A stretch of 64,000 bases of DNA from the NCBI RefSeq assembly GCF_002878395.1, contig NC_061121.1, forward strand, positions 132,349,584 through 132,413,583. The letters run 5' to 3'. The stretch comes from Capsicum annuum. Taxonomy: Eukaryota > Streptophyta > Magnoliopsida > Solanales > Solanaceae. Each line of letters opens with the position of its first letter. Position 1 is the stretch's first letter. This document shows, piece by piece, positions 11,839-24,360 of this stretch. Position numbers and translations under genes: made by a program. Below the pieces are notes generated by a model. The model searched no databases. It was not told the origin of the DNA and was given only the letters and a program-made list of their open reading frames with translations.

Positions 11839-12154
11839 ATTTAAAAGAAAGATTATGGAAGCTTGACAATGGAGAAGAAGATGATAGATTTTTATTCCTT
11901 TTATGTGTTTCCAATTTATTTTATATATCTTTTTTTGATTTTTTTTTATATTTAATTTTTTGATTAATTATGGCTTCTCACTCTCCATTTGGAGATAGTA
12001 TTACACATGCCACGCCATGTCAGCACCACGTCAGTGATTGGGCTCAATTGATATATTTTGTGAAAGAGTAAAGGGTTCAATAGGTATGTGGCTTAATTGA
12101 GGTGCCTATATAGAAAAAGTCAAATAGTTAAGGGGCCTATATATGTATTTAGCC

Positions 12155-12599
12155 TTATAGAAACTATAATGACCAAAAGACCCCTCCACTAAGGGCGCCT
12201 ATAAGTGTAGATTAAGTGTAGTGTTTGGACGGTTTTAGTGAGCATTTTGGGCCCTTTTTACATGTCAATTGCACACACCAAGGCTCGGGTCCAACACGCA
12301 CTCTCACAAGTCCATATCCGTGATTATTCTCATATCACTATCAGTACAAACATTCATCAGAAGGCTAAGACTTTCAGGAATTAGATCTGTAGGTGGCACA
12401 TAGTTGATATGTTTGTGTATAGAATTAAAAGAATGATTGGTCCATGGTATTAGATTCTAGTTAGGAAAAGAGTAGTCTTATAGGTAACTTGGTAGTATAG
12501 TGTGTATATTAGATCTTCAAGGATCTATATGTGGATGATGGATGGGAACAGTTAGTGGAGAATATTCTACTAGATTAGGTATAGCTATAAGGTGTGTTA
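12155..12599. other. Flank between the MULE and the copia fragment
   Basis: About 445 bases without a clear gene. The first 150 bases continue the sequence to the left of the MULE. The rest may be further decayed 3' sequence of the copia element (the linker before reverse transcriptase), but no motif is convincing. Confidence 0.5.
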
Positions 12600-13318
12600 T
12601 AGGAGAAGAAAATAAAGTATTGGGAGATGAGGTATGTATAGTAAAGGGTGAGATATCATGATAAGAAGCATTGTGGAATCAACATTTTTGGATTCATTAG
12701 GAACAAGTGGTTTGGTATGATCAAGATCATCATATAGTGGATCAATGAAGGGAACTCATTTTAGTATAGAAGAAGGAAGCAAAATAAGACAATAGGTAAA
12801 AATAGAAAACAAACTCTCTAAAAACCACATCTCTAGAGATATAAACCTTCTTGGTGGAAAGAATCAAGACCTTTTACCTTTTGTTCCAAAGGGATATCCA
12901 ATGATGACATGTAGGGTGGTTCTTGTTTGGAATTTATCTTTTAGTGTCTTAGGTACTGTAGGATAACACAAACAACTAAAGCATCTCATATACAAATAAG
13001 TTGGTGTCTGATTGTACAACAGTTCGTTAGGGTTTTGATCTTTATATATGAGGTTGGAAATCTATTTATTATATATGTGGCACATAGTAGAAATTATCCC
13101 TAATAATTAACAGGTAATTTTTATTGGAAAAGTTGTGCCCTGGCAGTCTCAAGGAGATATTTGTGTTTTCTCTTTACCACACCATTTTGTTGTGGTGTGT
13201 AGGGGAACGTTTTCTCATGAATAATTCCTTTAGTTTGATGATATGTGTTGGTTTCTATATTTTCAAATTCTAGACCATTATCGTACCACAACCTAATTTC
13301 TCAGGTCATGATGATACA
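12600..13318 (-). pseudogene. Ty1/copia integrase, C-terminal half and following linker (outermost element, part 2)
   Basis: Minus-strand translation, with frame changes and stops, shows the second half of a copia integrase core. RYDNGLEFENIETNTYHQTK carries the second catalytic Asp, and TPQQNGVVKRKH follows (near 13150-13190), where the catalytic Glu of the usual VERKH is replaced by Lys. After it come FSCLCYPTVPKTLKDKFQ and IIGYPFGTKG (12885-13000), the conserved copia segment downstream of the core, and then a linker with VPFIDPLYDDLDHTKPLVP (about 12680-12740). The N-terminal half of the same gene lies at 49630-51954, 36 kb away, with the nested insert in between. RT and RNase H are not seen to the left, so this element is also truncated. 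Confidence 0.85.
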
Positions 13319-16300
13319 TACTATAACCCAACAATAGGTAAGCGAACCCATAATTTGGAACAACTAGTAAAAACTATCAAGAGAAATAAAATGAACAATG
13401 GAAATAAAGTTATGTAAAAGGCTAACATAGATTAAACCCCATGACCTGGTGAAGTCAGTACCGAAGCTTCTAATACAATCAGAGTGCAAAGGGAAATACA
13501 TATACAAACTATCTCCAAAATACAAAATAGAGATAAGTCTAATAAATACAAAAAAGAGTAGGAATACTTAAATGTCTAGAGCTCTCCTAAATATTCATTC
13601 CATAGTTGTTCCACACGATGCACACATCAATGGAAAGAACTCATACTTTGATCTACAGGTTGTAGAAATGTCGTATGAGTAACAAATATATGGTACATAG
13701 TAGGCATTGGCTGATAGAGCTTTAAAGATAGTGTAACCATAAATAACATCTACAGTAAGAGTATAAAGTATATACAATCATCCATGAAACTAAACATAAT
13801 AACGCTGAGAGAGAAATAAGGATAACCTATCCTATCCTAATAGAATTCAGGAATTAAAATGCAATAACATTTATCACTAACCAATATACAAGTGATGAGT
13901 AAAAGAATAATATATAGTAGAAATACAAGGCCAAAGGATACATATACAATATGAATTGATAATGAATTAGGGGGATATACGATAATAACACACACACACA
14001 TATATATACGCAAATCACAAAACTCAAAGGTCAAAACCTGAGGAAGCAACCTAAAATCTCAAAGATCATAACTAGGTAGGGGAGCTAATACTAATATAAT
14101 CAAGCCTTTAATCAAAGTGTAACAAATCATGAGGTAACCTATCAATAATGTAACTTAACAATAGTACAGACAGATAAGGAATCAAAAAAGCTCTGATAAT
14201 TTCGGGTATCATTCCATAACCATTTTACCATAAATCAATGATAAAGTAATGGGATAGCCTGTACAAAAAACATCTAACCGAGCCCCTATAAACCCAAAAG
14301 GTTCAATTAAACACTTAGCAAACATCAACCATAGATTATACCTATACGAACCCTCCATAATCTTAATAGATATAAGCACCAAAAAATCATGTTGGTGATA
14401 GGAAATGTCTATGAATGAATAAATGCAGATAAACTAATAGTAAACTATATCTATTTCGTGTGCTATATATACAACTGTATACATTTTTTCCAGCTCAATA
14501 GCTTCAAAGGCAGGACCTATTACGACTGCCCTTCTTCGGCACTATGGCTCACAAAAAAAGAGGCCTATAGGGGACTTGATATATCTGTATATACACTGAC
14601 TGGCCCCAAAATAGGAGTTCTAATAACTATCATGACAAGTCTACTCTGTCTAATACTAGAGAGATACATGTATCAGTATAATAAGTGTAGGGACTTAAAC
14701 CAAGACCAAATAAGTGTAGATTTATAAATCCATTACCCGAGATAAAGTTCGAGGCTAAATCAGCATTATAGTATCGAAAGACTTAAAATCTCACCGAGAT
14801 AAACTAAATAGTAGTGTTAAAAGAGTGGACTAGTAATGGTCCAGAATCAATCTCAATCTAGTCTCTAAAATATCACATTTAGTTTCAAAGCTTATAATTC
14901 ATTAAATAAGGTGGTACGATTACGAGTATAGACGAAATAAATTTTAAAAGTGAAAAGTAGGAATAAACCCCTTTTTAAAAAATAGTATCAAGGGTTTGAT
15001 TGAAATCGTACTGCTAAGTGAGCATGAATGTGCCTAAAAGTCTTCATGCCATTAGCAGTATCCAAATAGTACAACAATAGGTGTTTATATATCTATAAAT
15101 TTAACCACATGCTTCCCAAGAATCAAGTACTAACTTGGTCCAACTATTATCATAACCACAACTTTGTGCCCAATAATACATAATCAACATCATAAAGACT
15201 CATAACTTGGAAAACTATGGTAATCAAAGGCATAAAATAACTAAAAGGAACTAATTAAGGAAATTCAATAAAAATCACTAAGTCAAGTGGTATGTCTTAT
15301 ACTAAAGGATCATTAACATCAATCTATGGTTAATCATTTCTAAGATCAAGGGAAATAGGATTCTAAAGCCATAACAGTATCCTATGTTAAGGTTTGGTCA
15401 CATTTCTATCCTAAATTCCCTAATTAGTATAAGTCATGGTATACTTGTCAGTAAACCATCCTATAATCCCTACATAGCATACAATCTATGCTACATACAT
15501 TCTCATAGAGAAAAGTAGATCAAAGCCTACCTCAATGCTAAATCTCATTCCGGAAATCATCCACAAACTATTCATGTTTGTTCCATGATCCCTAAATGAC
15601 TTCGCACTATCAAAGTAATAATTTACACATTAATAGAAGTAAAATAATGCCCATATTACAAGATAAAACTTTGGGCCCAAAATTGGGTCAAATATGGGCC
15701 CATGGAGCTTGCTAATGGAATCCTAAAATTAAATTTGTCATGAGGTCCACCGAAGGACAAGGAATATGTGCTAAAAGTTGAGTTTAAATGGACTACAAAT
15801 CAGGGAAAAAATTAGCCCCAAAAGATAATGGGAAAAGAGGGAAAATAAGAATTAAATAGAGGAATTTAGCCGAGAACTTATGAAGGAATTAGTGGTAAAT
15901 GGTCAATTCATCATCCTCTACATATCCCTAGATCTAATAAATGATTTCCCAAAAATTTCTTAAGCTCCCAATGCTAAAATGGAGGAAAAGGGGTTGAAAA
16001 TTGATGGAAATTGCAGAAGGGGAAAATATATACTGCCAGACATCTGGATTTTGTGATTGCGGGTTCCAAGGGTAATGTTCACAATGCTTGGTAAAGTTAC
16101 CTTCACGATTACGTCCAAATGGTTTGCAAACCTAAAGTTAAAAGGACTAGATGACCAGAAACGCGACATGAGGTGGTAGAAAATATAAAGAGGTTAGGCA
16201 AATTGGGTTGGGCAACCTTCATTGTGAACGCAAAGGAGATGGCTCATGAATGCGATGGTAAACGTGTTAACCCTTCACGATCACAACTTACCTTTCGTGA

Positions 16301-16844
16301 ACACAAAGGGTAAATAGACCCTGTACAAAAGCTAGAAAATCAACAAAAAACTTAAGTCCTCACAAACTTTGATTAGGTGCTTGAGATTTATTCAGAACCC
16401 CATACGCGTAAACAAACTATGATACCATACTGAATTTGATATTTTAGACACAATAGAACAATCAAAACATTCATCCAAGATCATTTTCATTAAATATGAG
16501 ACCCACACCTATAACTCCAATTTTCATTAAATCCAACTAATAGCCCAAAATGAGTCTAAAAGCCTTAAGACCTAAACAAAAGGTCCAACCTAAAATTATT
16601 ATTCGAAAGCTAATATTGTTGTCAAAATTCTTATTTGAGGCCGTTTACTAGGAGTTTTGGTTCAAGACCAATTCCTTAACAACAAAAGTTCAAAAATAGG
16701 AAAATTAACCAAGGATAAAAAAGAATTTCCACATAATTGAATCGATAGTTTTGGAAAATCATCAATAAGTTGTAGCCATTGTGGGAAGGCTTAAAAAAGC
16801 TAGAATGCATGAAAATTGAGAAAATGACCTAGAGGGTCATTACT
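13319..16844 (-). mobile_element. LTR of a gypsy-type element, family T, copy 1 (complete, ~3.5 kb)
   Basis: The block starts where the copia integrase frame is broken (13318). It ends near 16844, opposite to the end seen at 49629 in copy 2; the two ends share the run AATTGAGAAA...GACCT/GGCCT. Copy 2 (16845-17337 joined to 47803-49629) matches it from about 14556 onward, for example TCATAACTTGGAAAACTATG at about 15200 against TCATAACTTTGGAAACTATAG at about 48000. No protein is encoded. It is probably the 3' LTR of a minus-strand element that lost its internal region. Confidence 0.55.
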
Positions 16845-17337
16845 ATATCTACTACTAAAAGAACTTTAGTCTATGAAAGTCAATAGATAGAAAGAGCCTA
16901 AAAGCTAGAGGGGACGACGACTTGAGATATCTATATATACACTACCTGGTACCAAACTATGAATTCTAATAACCATCATGATCAATCTACTCTATCCAGT
17001 ACTAGAGAGATATATGTGCCAGTATAATAAGTGCATGAACTCAAATTATAACTAAAAAAGTGTGCATTTGTAAATCTATTGCTTGAGATGAAGTTTGAGA
17101 CTAATCAACTTAATAGCATAGAAAGGGTCAAAATATCTCACGACTAATGTAAATAATAGTGATAAAAAAGTTGAGTATTAATGGACCATAATCAATCTCG
17201 ATCCAAATTTCAAAAAATTATGTTTAGTTTCAAAAGATCATAATTTATTAAATAAGGAGGTACAATTATTAGTGTAGAAGAAATCCATTTTAAAAGTGAA
17301 AAGTGAGAATATATCATTTTTTAGGAAATAATAGTAA
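16845..17337 (-). mobile_element. LTR family T, copy 2, left part
   Basis: Direct repeat of about 14556-14990 (AGAGAGATACATGTATCAGT against AGAGAGATATATGTGCCAGT). It is interrupted at 17337 by the chromodomain gypsy element and resumes at 47803. The copy lacks the ~1.2 kb that copy 1 has at its left, and no primer binding site or gag lies between the copies, so the interior of the original element has been deleted. Confidence 0.6.
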
Positions 17338-18278
17338 AATTAAGGCTTGGCCGTGACTAGTATCTTGAGTCCATCGTAGACCAGAAATCACCACGTTAGC
17401 CTAATAAATTAAGCATACACACCAATAAAGACTGAATTACTAAAATATATCAAGATAGAAAGGGTAAAATTCAAGACATCTATGTTATGCCAAAAGAACC
17501 AATAACCAATACCTAAGTCCACATTAATATCCACAAAGCCTCTAATAGTCAAATACCAATAAAAAGTTAGGATATGCCCCCGACAATAGCCAAAAAAAGT
17601 CTAAAGAAGTGTATATGAAAAAAGGAAAACAAATATGAAATGAGGGTCTTCCAGAGTATGGAAGCTCACCACTTCAAGTTAACTTTCGATCAATCCAGAA
17701 GTACCCTAATTACTACGCAAGAAAACCAGTTTTGTCTCCATGCCCTGTATCGCATAGGGATACAATATTCGAAGATGGTTAGTGGGTTGAGCCCTAGCAT
17801 GTAACTCAAGGATAAAAAGATAAAGTAATGCCATCATCAATAATAAGAAACTAGTAAAAATCCAATGCACATAACTATATGCAAATATATACATACATAT
17901 ATAAATATATATCACATGTTGTGGTAGGGAACAAGGCATAACATGACTTTTACAACCTTAACCTGAGTTGTGTAGCATAACCATCATAATAAAGCACCCA
18001 CTGGCTATATGGGCCCAACTCTCCCCTAGCTAGAAGGGCTCAGTGTATGAATCCACACGAATCAGAGAATGATCATACGTGCATATGCCTTATGGGGAAA
18101 TCGAACCTCCCAACATATAATGGTGACTTAAGTACCAAATTATGAAATATGGGGGACTCAAACCTCCCAATCATATAATAAGGAGGACTCAAATCTCTCG
18201 GTTATTTAGACCCCAGCATCGGCAACCATAATATCCCATATTAGTCCTCAGGACCTCTACTTTCACGTCCCAGATACC
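17338..18278 (-). mobile_element. 3' LTR of the chromodomain gypsy element, left part
   Basis: Matches 32119-33030 of the other LTR almost throughout (ATGTTATGCCAAAAGAACCA is identical in both). The match breaks at 18278 within CCCAGATACC and resumes at 25820 with GTACACATCC. The other LTR reads straight through as CAGCTACACAACC, so a later insertion split this copy. Left and right parts together are about 2.18 kb. Confidence 0.8.
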
Positions 18279-19727
18279 TGATGTGCTATAGAAATATGAC
18301 ACTTTGAATTCTTAAAATGAGGAAAATATGTAAGTTTCTTAGGTTCTTTTGTTAGATATGATGCATTTTGGGTAAGTTTTGTAGGAAATTAGGTTTTGGA
18401 TATTATGCTTATGAAAATAATGAAAAAAGGTATTTTTGGCTACTTATGTGATCAATTATAGGTGTTCGTGACACTTTCTGGATAATTCGTGACTAAAGCA
18501 TGTGCCTAAATTAAAGAAAAGCTAAAAAAAGAATTTTGGTTCCTACCTAGGTCAACATGCAAACCGCATGTAGCACATGTGGACCGCAGTAGGCAAAGCA
18601 TATGTCAGAAGTCTAAAATCCTGAGAGCAAACCTACAGGAATTTTTGGTCTGAGCACATCCTATGGCCATATGTGCCCATCTTTAGGCCGCATATGCCCA
18701 AGGCCAAGCCGTATGTAGACACCACAAATGGTCACCAACTCTTTTTCCCTTTTTTTTGTTCAGGCTTTAGTTTTACGGTTTTATCGTGTACTATAAATAT
18801 CCTTTATGTCTTTTTCGTAGAAGTTACTCATTATTGATACTTACAAATATGTTTTGATTCTAACATTCAATTTTGGTCTGATAATTCTCTTGTATTAATT
18901 TCAGTTGATTAATTCAATTACAGTTTGGGTTTTTACTTGTAATTATTGTGATTTCATCTTATGCTTTCAATCATGAATATTGTTGATTACTTCACAAGTA
19001 TGAGCAGCTAAAAACTCTTAGCTAGGGTTGTATAAACTTTGGTGGTTTAACAAAGTAGGGAAAGTGCTATTATTATTCTGAACTGATACCTATGCATGCA
19101 TTGTATTATCTTTACTTTAATTGTTATCTTAACGGTTGCAAACATTAGAATCCCACCTAGATTATTGCTACTCATTCCAAAAGAGGAATAGTGACTAGGA
19201 AAAGATAATGACAACAATAATTTAATAGTTAGATGTTGATCCATGCTACTAGGTATTATCTAAGTAAGATGGTTAGATTTCATCTAATAACTAGAGACTC
19301 AAAAGGTAATAGTTAACTGGGATCAAGATAAGGGTTAGTAAGGCAATATCCTGAGACTCAAAAGGTAAAAAGTGAAATCTATCTACTCATTCAAAATATT
19401 ATAGATGGTACATAACTTATCGATTCTGCATGCAAAGTATTGGGTTGGTTTAATAAAGATGATAAACCAAAAGAGTTGAGAAAATAGGGGAACACAATCC
19501 TAGTGTTCACCTATGACTTATTACAATCGAATTTAATATTCTCCATTTGTTCGATATTGCTACTCAAAACCCCCTATTCACTTTTCCAGTTCTGCCTGTT
19601 GATTCGAATAGTTGAGATCCACGATTCCACGTATTCCCTTAGGATTTGACCCTAATCTCTATTGGGTTACTATATTTGGTAGTTACTATATAACCTCCGA
19701 AATAAAGTTGTAGCTTGGGTGTTACCA
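18279..19727 (+). mobile_element. 5' LTR of the Athila-like element
   Basis: Length is 1449 bases, against 1459 in the other LTR. Contains a cluster of ATGTG/CATGT words (18540-18730) and a plausible TATA box, CTATAAATATCC, at about 18791. It ends GGGTGTTACCA before the primer binding site. Confidence 0.85.
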
Positions 19728-19752
19728 AAATTTTGGTGTCGTTTCTGAGGAA
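19728..19752 (+). other. Degenerate primer binding site
   Basis: AAATTTTGGTGTCGTTTCTG directly follows the LTR. Compared with the TGGCGCCGTTGCCGGGG form known for tRNA-Asp-primed elements, the changes seen are mostly transitions (GCGCC to GTGTC). Confidence 0.55.
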
Positions 19753-19918
19753 TATGGTGTTGATTTATGATTTGAAGTTGTTGTAGTTTTCGAGTATTTC
19801 TTTTTGTTTTTGTTCTTTGTTGGGTATACGCCAGTGTATTCCTAACACATAGAGTAGAGGCAATCCTTTACTCCTATTGAATTCAAATCCAAAGAGAATC
19901 CTACAAATATCTAGTAGG

Positions 19919-21776
19919 ATGATAAAACAAAAAAGAGATGATATTCTTGAAGGGGTTTGTAATGATGTGCCTCCCCATCCTCCTGAAGAAGTTTAGAATA
20001 TTATTAATTGATAGACTGGTGAGCTTTTAGCTCAATCTCAAAATAAGAAGAGGCAAATAGAAGAATCTCTGCACAGAGGTCGACAGGTAGAGTTCGCTGA
20101 GCAAAGACAGGCAATAGACCATCAAGTAACACTCAGTGTAAATCAAAATAGAGCTAGAGAAGGTTGTCCTCAAGTGATCCCAACATATCAGTATGTGTAG
20201 CCGTTCGAGGATGATGAAGAAGATTTGGGAAATATTTAGCCGACAGAGACTGAAGCCATTATTTCTCTTATTTTTCCACCTAATGTCAAGTTCAATATCT
20301 GTAGTGCTATGATCTAACTCTTATACTTAAAGTATGTGTTTGTGGGATTGCCTATAAATGACACAAACATGCATCTAGAAAATTTTACAGGGATATGCAC
20401 TTTATATGCCATACTTGGGGTAGATCAAGAGGTATTTAGATTGAGGTTGTTTCCATTATCACTGACTGGAGAAACATCTTTATGGTTAGGGGAATCACCA
20501 AAGAGATCTACCACTACATGGAATAAGTTATGCAGGGAATTCTTGAATAAGTTCTTTCCTCTATCTAGGATGTTGTAGCTTAAGAATGAGGTTTATAAAT
20601 TTAGGAAGTTGAAGTTATATTCCATATATGAGACTTGGTTCAAGTTCAATAAGAAGCTGAGTATGGTGGCCAACCATCGTATTTCAGGGATGAGCTTATT
20701 GGAGATATTCTATAGAGCCCTGACAGTCAATTCCAGAGCCATGGAAGACACTATCTCTGGAGTATCTTTTATGAGATTACACTGGGAAGTAGCTTTTGCT
20801 ATTCTAGACTAGATTTTTCTCACTAATCGAGGGTGGAAAACTCGATAGACTAAGAGGGGTTCTATCCCTTATGCTTTTGGAGCTTTCGATGACCATAGAG
20901 TAGCTGGCGATTCTATAGAATAAGAGATTGTGCTACTGAGGAATGATCTTGGGTTGTTCGCAAAGCAGTTCATGACTATGAATTTTGAAAAAGTTTATGC
21001 AGCAGGAGCATAAGGTGTAGCTTCTAGAGCTTATGAATCTGAATTAAAAGAAGAGATTAGATAGTTGGATTGTTAGTTGGTGGGTTTTTGATCCCATGAG
21101 CGAGGAAACAAAGGTTGGAACTACAATAATTATAGACACAGAGACTGTGGTAGGGAAAAAAATAGTGACTGGTGATGGAGAGATGATTACAAGGAGAAGG
21201 GAGATAGGTACATTTCACTTGACAGATGAGATACAAAATCAAGCATAGAAGAAATATTAACTAAACTGGTCAAGGTGAAAGAGAGTCCAAAGGCAAGCCT
21301 TAAGGAGATCAAGCCTGATATTTTAGGTTTTACCTAAAATGTTGAGTCTCACATAACAACTATTAAGCAGTTAGAGAATCAGTTTGGGCATATGTCTGCC
21401 ACTTTGCATCAAAGGCACGCGGGTTCCCTCCAAAGTAACACACTGTAGAATCTTTCAAATACCAGTCATTTTCTAGCAATCACTACTAATTGTGGTGCCA
21501 CTATTGATGATCCCTCTGTACCTACTATTGAGGAGTTGAAGATTGATAGCATTGAGAGCAATGAGACACCTGCGGAAAAGTTTGAGAAGTAGATATAGGG
21601 TAATGATAATTTTTCATATAATGATGGTAAGGACTAGGTCATAGATCCCAATAATGATGTGCACCTTTTTAGTGCGACCCTTCCTTATCGTTAATTAAAA
21701 AAAGAAAAATATTAGAGCAGTTACTATTTTATGTTCTATTAGGACTTTCATGTGACTTGTGATAAGGAGTAAATGT
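19919..21776 (+). pseudogene. Athila-like gag, one frame with many stop codons
   Basis: Starting at the ATG at 19919, a single frame can be followed for about 617 codons to roughly 21770 without any frameshift, though about 25 stop codons interrupt it (about 15 TAG, 6 TAA, 5 TGA). Segments such as FRLRLFPLSLTGETSLWL, TTTWNKLCREFLNKFFPLSR and YETWFKFNKKLSMV (20430-20670) are the conserved core of the plant retrotransposon gag domain (PF03732). Gag would form the particle that packages element RNA. Where the family normally has Gln or Trp (for example between FPLSRML and LKNEVYKF, and in the W-stop-W near 21170) the stop fits a C-to-T or G-to-A change. The C-terminal part (about 21240-21600) is Glu/Lys-rich and less conserved. 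Confidence 0.85.
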
Positions 21777-22100
21777 GATGCCACTGGTTCTGTACAAGCT
21801 ATTGAGGATAGGGGAACTCAAACCTACATCCATAAAGTTGTTGATAGCTGACTCATTTGTGAAGAAAATGGTAGGCGTGTTTGTGACATAGAATTAAGGG
21901 TGGCATCTTTTGTGTTCCCTGCTGATTTCATGGTTCTTGATTGTGAGGTAAATTTTTAACCCCCCATTATATTGGGTAGACCCTTCCTATCCACTAGTAG
22001 GGGTTTGATTAATATGGACTTGGGAAGATCACCTTCAAACTAAATAGTGAGCAAGTAATTTACGATGTGTGTATGACAGTGCAACAACTAGATGATATGC
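21750..22100 (+). pseudogene. Athila-like aspartic protease remnant
   Basis: Just after gag, in shifted frames, are MPLVLYKLLRIGELKPTSIK (from 21778) and then FPADFMVLDCEV and PPIILGRPFLSTSRGLIN (about 21920-22010). The last is the conserved ILGRPFL block at the C-terminal side of retroelement proteases. The active-site Asp region before 21778 is damaged, with two stops where DxGA is expected. The enzyme would process Gag-Pol; this copy cannot. Confidence 0.75.
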
Positions 22101-22870
22101 GAGTGGTATCTATGGTAGACACTATTAATGAGGATGTTGTTATAGAGGCCAGTGTGCTAGATCAAATTTACCAGGTATTAAGGAGATAATAGAGGTGATG
22201 GCCACTTAGTTATTAATTGTTAAGAATGAGGTAGATTATATAAGCAGATCCGGTCATGAGTCCAGACTAAACTAAAGAGGATTGAGGCTACACTACAGTC
22301 TTTACATCGGGATGCAATATTAGAGCTACGATCTAAGCCACACTCATGGATAGCTACTTTTAAGGGTTTAGTATCATCCCAGTTTAGCAGGATTGAGATA
22401 TCAAATCTAGGAGACATTAGGAAAAAGGCAGGAGACATTAGGAAGGAGGTATACCTATTTAGACTAGAGGTACACTCTCTTACTAAGAGCCACATATTAT
22501 CCATCCTACCAGTTGTATCCCCAGTAGTTCAGCAATTACCTATTCATGGTCCTACATACTTCAACTTATTTATGGGGGATGATGTGGCAGTCCCTATGGT
22601 TGGGACCAAGAGAGGCCGAGAAGGGGAATTGTAGAATCTAAATAGGCCATATGAGCAAGCACTGAAAAGGGCAACCCATGATTTGATAGAGATTGTATTT
22701 GTTGATAGGTAGAGGTATGCCAAGCTAGAAGTGGGTACATCTTTTTGTAGTGTATTGCTACCACTATGGCCTCTGCCATTTGATATGCCCCAATCTGGGG
22801 ATGCTCATGAGATGGAAGCGTAGTGTGTCCCAGGTATGTCCTTATTCCTTTTGTTTTATATTATTTTAGT
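22100..22870 (+). pseudogene. Region downstream of protease in the Athila-like element, no recognised domain
   Basis: Coding-like stretches remain, for example VSSQFSRIEISNLGDIRKKA and VYLFRLEVHSLTKSHIL (22340-22500), ending near GTGTGTCCCAGGTATG at about 22820. The amphipathic, Leu- and charge-rich composition suggests a coiled coil. No reverse transcriptase motif such as the DD box is present, so the pol genes are missing. I do not know the function. Confidence 0.4.
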
Positions 22871-24360
22871 GCATTGGGGATAGTGCATAATTTTTAGTTA
22901 GGGTGGGGTATACTATAGCCGTTCGAGTTTTTATTGTCGAGCTTCTTTTTCTATTAGCCACAGTATGGTTGTAAACTAGCATGTCTAGGTTAATTTGTGT
23001 CTTATTATGTTTTATTTCATATTGTTTTTTGTTTTTATGTAATTAGGAGATTTTTATGTATTTAGGGTAGTTATCTTGTTTTGATTGAGTTTTAAAAAAA
23101 ATGACACCCCCTTAAAAATTTGTGTTTTAGAACTATGTTTATGTATATATGTGTGTGAACATTGTGAATTTTGTTATTGCATTAGGATTAGGGACATGAT
23201 TATCACTTGCTAACAATTTCATGAACTGGAAAAGTAGCCGCTTATAATATTCAATCGGTGTCGTGTATTTCTGAGATACTATTTAGTTTCTTTTGTGTGT
23301 TGAATTCAGAACTTACCAGGTCAGTCTTGCCTAGGTTGTAGGATAGTCGGTTGGGAAAGGATCATAGGATGTTTTTTATATGAGTTCACTTTTAGCCTAA
23401 ATAGCCTTCCATGTGTGTAGTATATCCCTTGATCTCTATTTTGAGCCTTATAGCCTATTCTTCTTATTACATCTTTCACCTTTCCATTTATTATACAAGG
23501 AACCTATTTTGGCCTTAGTCCTCCTTGGACATTGTGTATCTCAACTTAGGCAAAATGCCTAAGTTAAAGGTGGCTATCACAAGGGTTGTAGTGTAAAGTA
23601 GGTACGTAGTAGGGTAAAATTAGAGAAAAAGTTTATAGAATGGGCGTGGAAGAAAAGGAAAAAGAAAAAAAGAGATTGTAAAAAAGTGAAAAAGTGAAAA
23701 AGTGAAAAAGAAAGAATAAAAGACCACACCCAACCTGAATGTGCTTTAAAAAAAGGGAGAAATAAGGATAGGATAAAAAGTAAATTAGCTAATAAGTGGG
23801 ACCCTAAGGTTATTGTAGTTCCAAGGAGGTGTAGTTAGTTGATATGTCCATGTATATCACACCAGCCCCCTAAGCCTATATTACAAGCCGAGAAAATTCC
23901 TATAGTGATCCTAGCCTGACTGTATGAAAACTATGGAAAAGAAAATATGGACAAGCTTATGTTATTTGATGCATATTGATTGGAACTTCTCTTCTTAGTG
24001 TGAGTGTCTTTTGACTGTCCCTGCATTGACATGCATTATTTCATATGAGTGAGTGGGACTTCTTTGTTGTAAGGGCACATGAGCTAGCTATTTATGTGTT
24101 TGGGTAGTGTAACTTGTACCTATTCATGGTTTTCTGTAGCTAATGTAATGCCATACCTTGATCCCATTGTGTCACATTGTTGTACTTCATGTTTATACAC
24201 AGTTGGTTTTGAAAGTAGAGATAGGAGGGGGTGTTGTAATTTGAGCTTAAAGTGTTGATTGACTACCTTGCATAGCTTAGATTCTCCTAATTAATCATCG
24301 TGTTTTATTTTATTTTGTTTTGTTGCCTGAGGACATAAAAACATTTTATGTTGAGGGTGT
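22871..24360 (+). mobile_element. 3' noncoding region and polypurine tract of the Athila-like element
   Basis: About 1.5 kb without coding signal. It includes a G-rich TAGGGTGGGGTATAC block at 22899, a purine-rich zone with three to four copies of AAAAAGTG (about 23680-23710), and TTGAGGGTGT just before the 3' LTR, a weak polypurine tract. Confidence 0.65.

Larger units (their letters stand above)
10938..12154. mobile_element. Non-autonomous Mutator-like element (Pack-MULE), 1217 bp
   Basis: The two ends are long inverted repeats. The left end (10938-11085) begins GGAAGAATACGTATACAGGC. The right end read in complement from 12154 begins GGCTAAATACATATATAGGC, and the match continues for about 150 bases through CTCAATTAGGCCATGTACCT / CTCAATTAAGCCACATACCT. 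It is flanked by TAATAGAAA (10929-10937) and TTATAGAAA (12155-12163), a 9-bp duplication with one mismatch; nine bases is the known Mutator-type length. There is no transposase. A captured coding fragment lies at 11628-11838 on the minus strand. The element inserted into the CAA-rich region described to its left. Confidence 0.85.
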
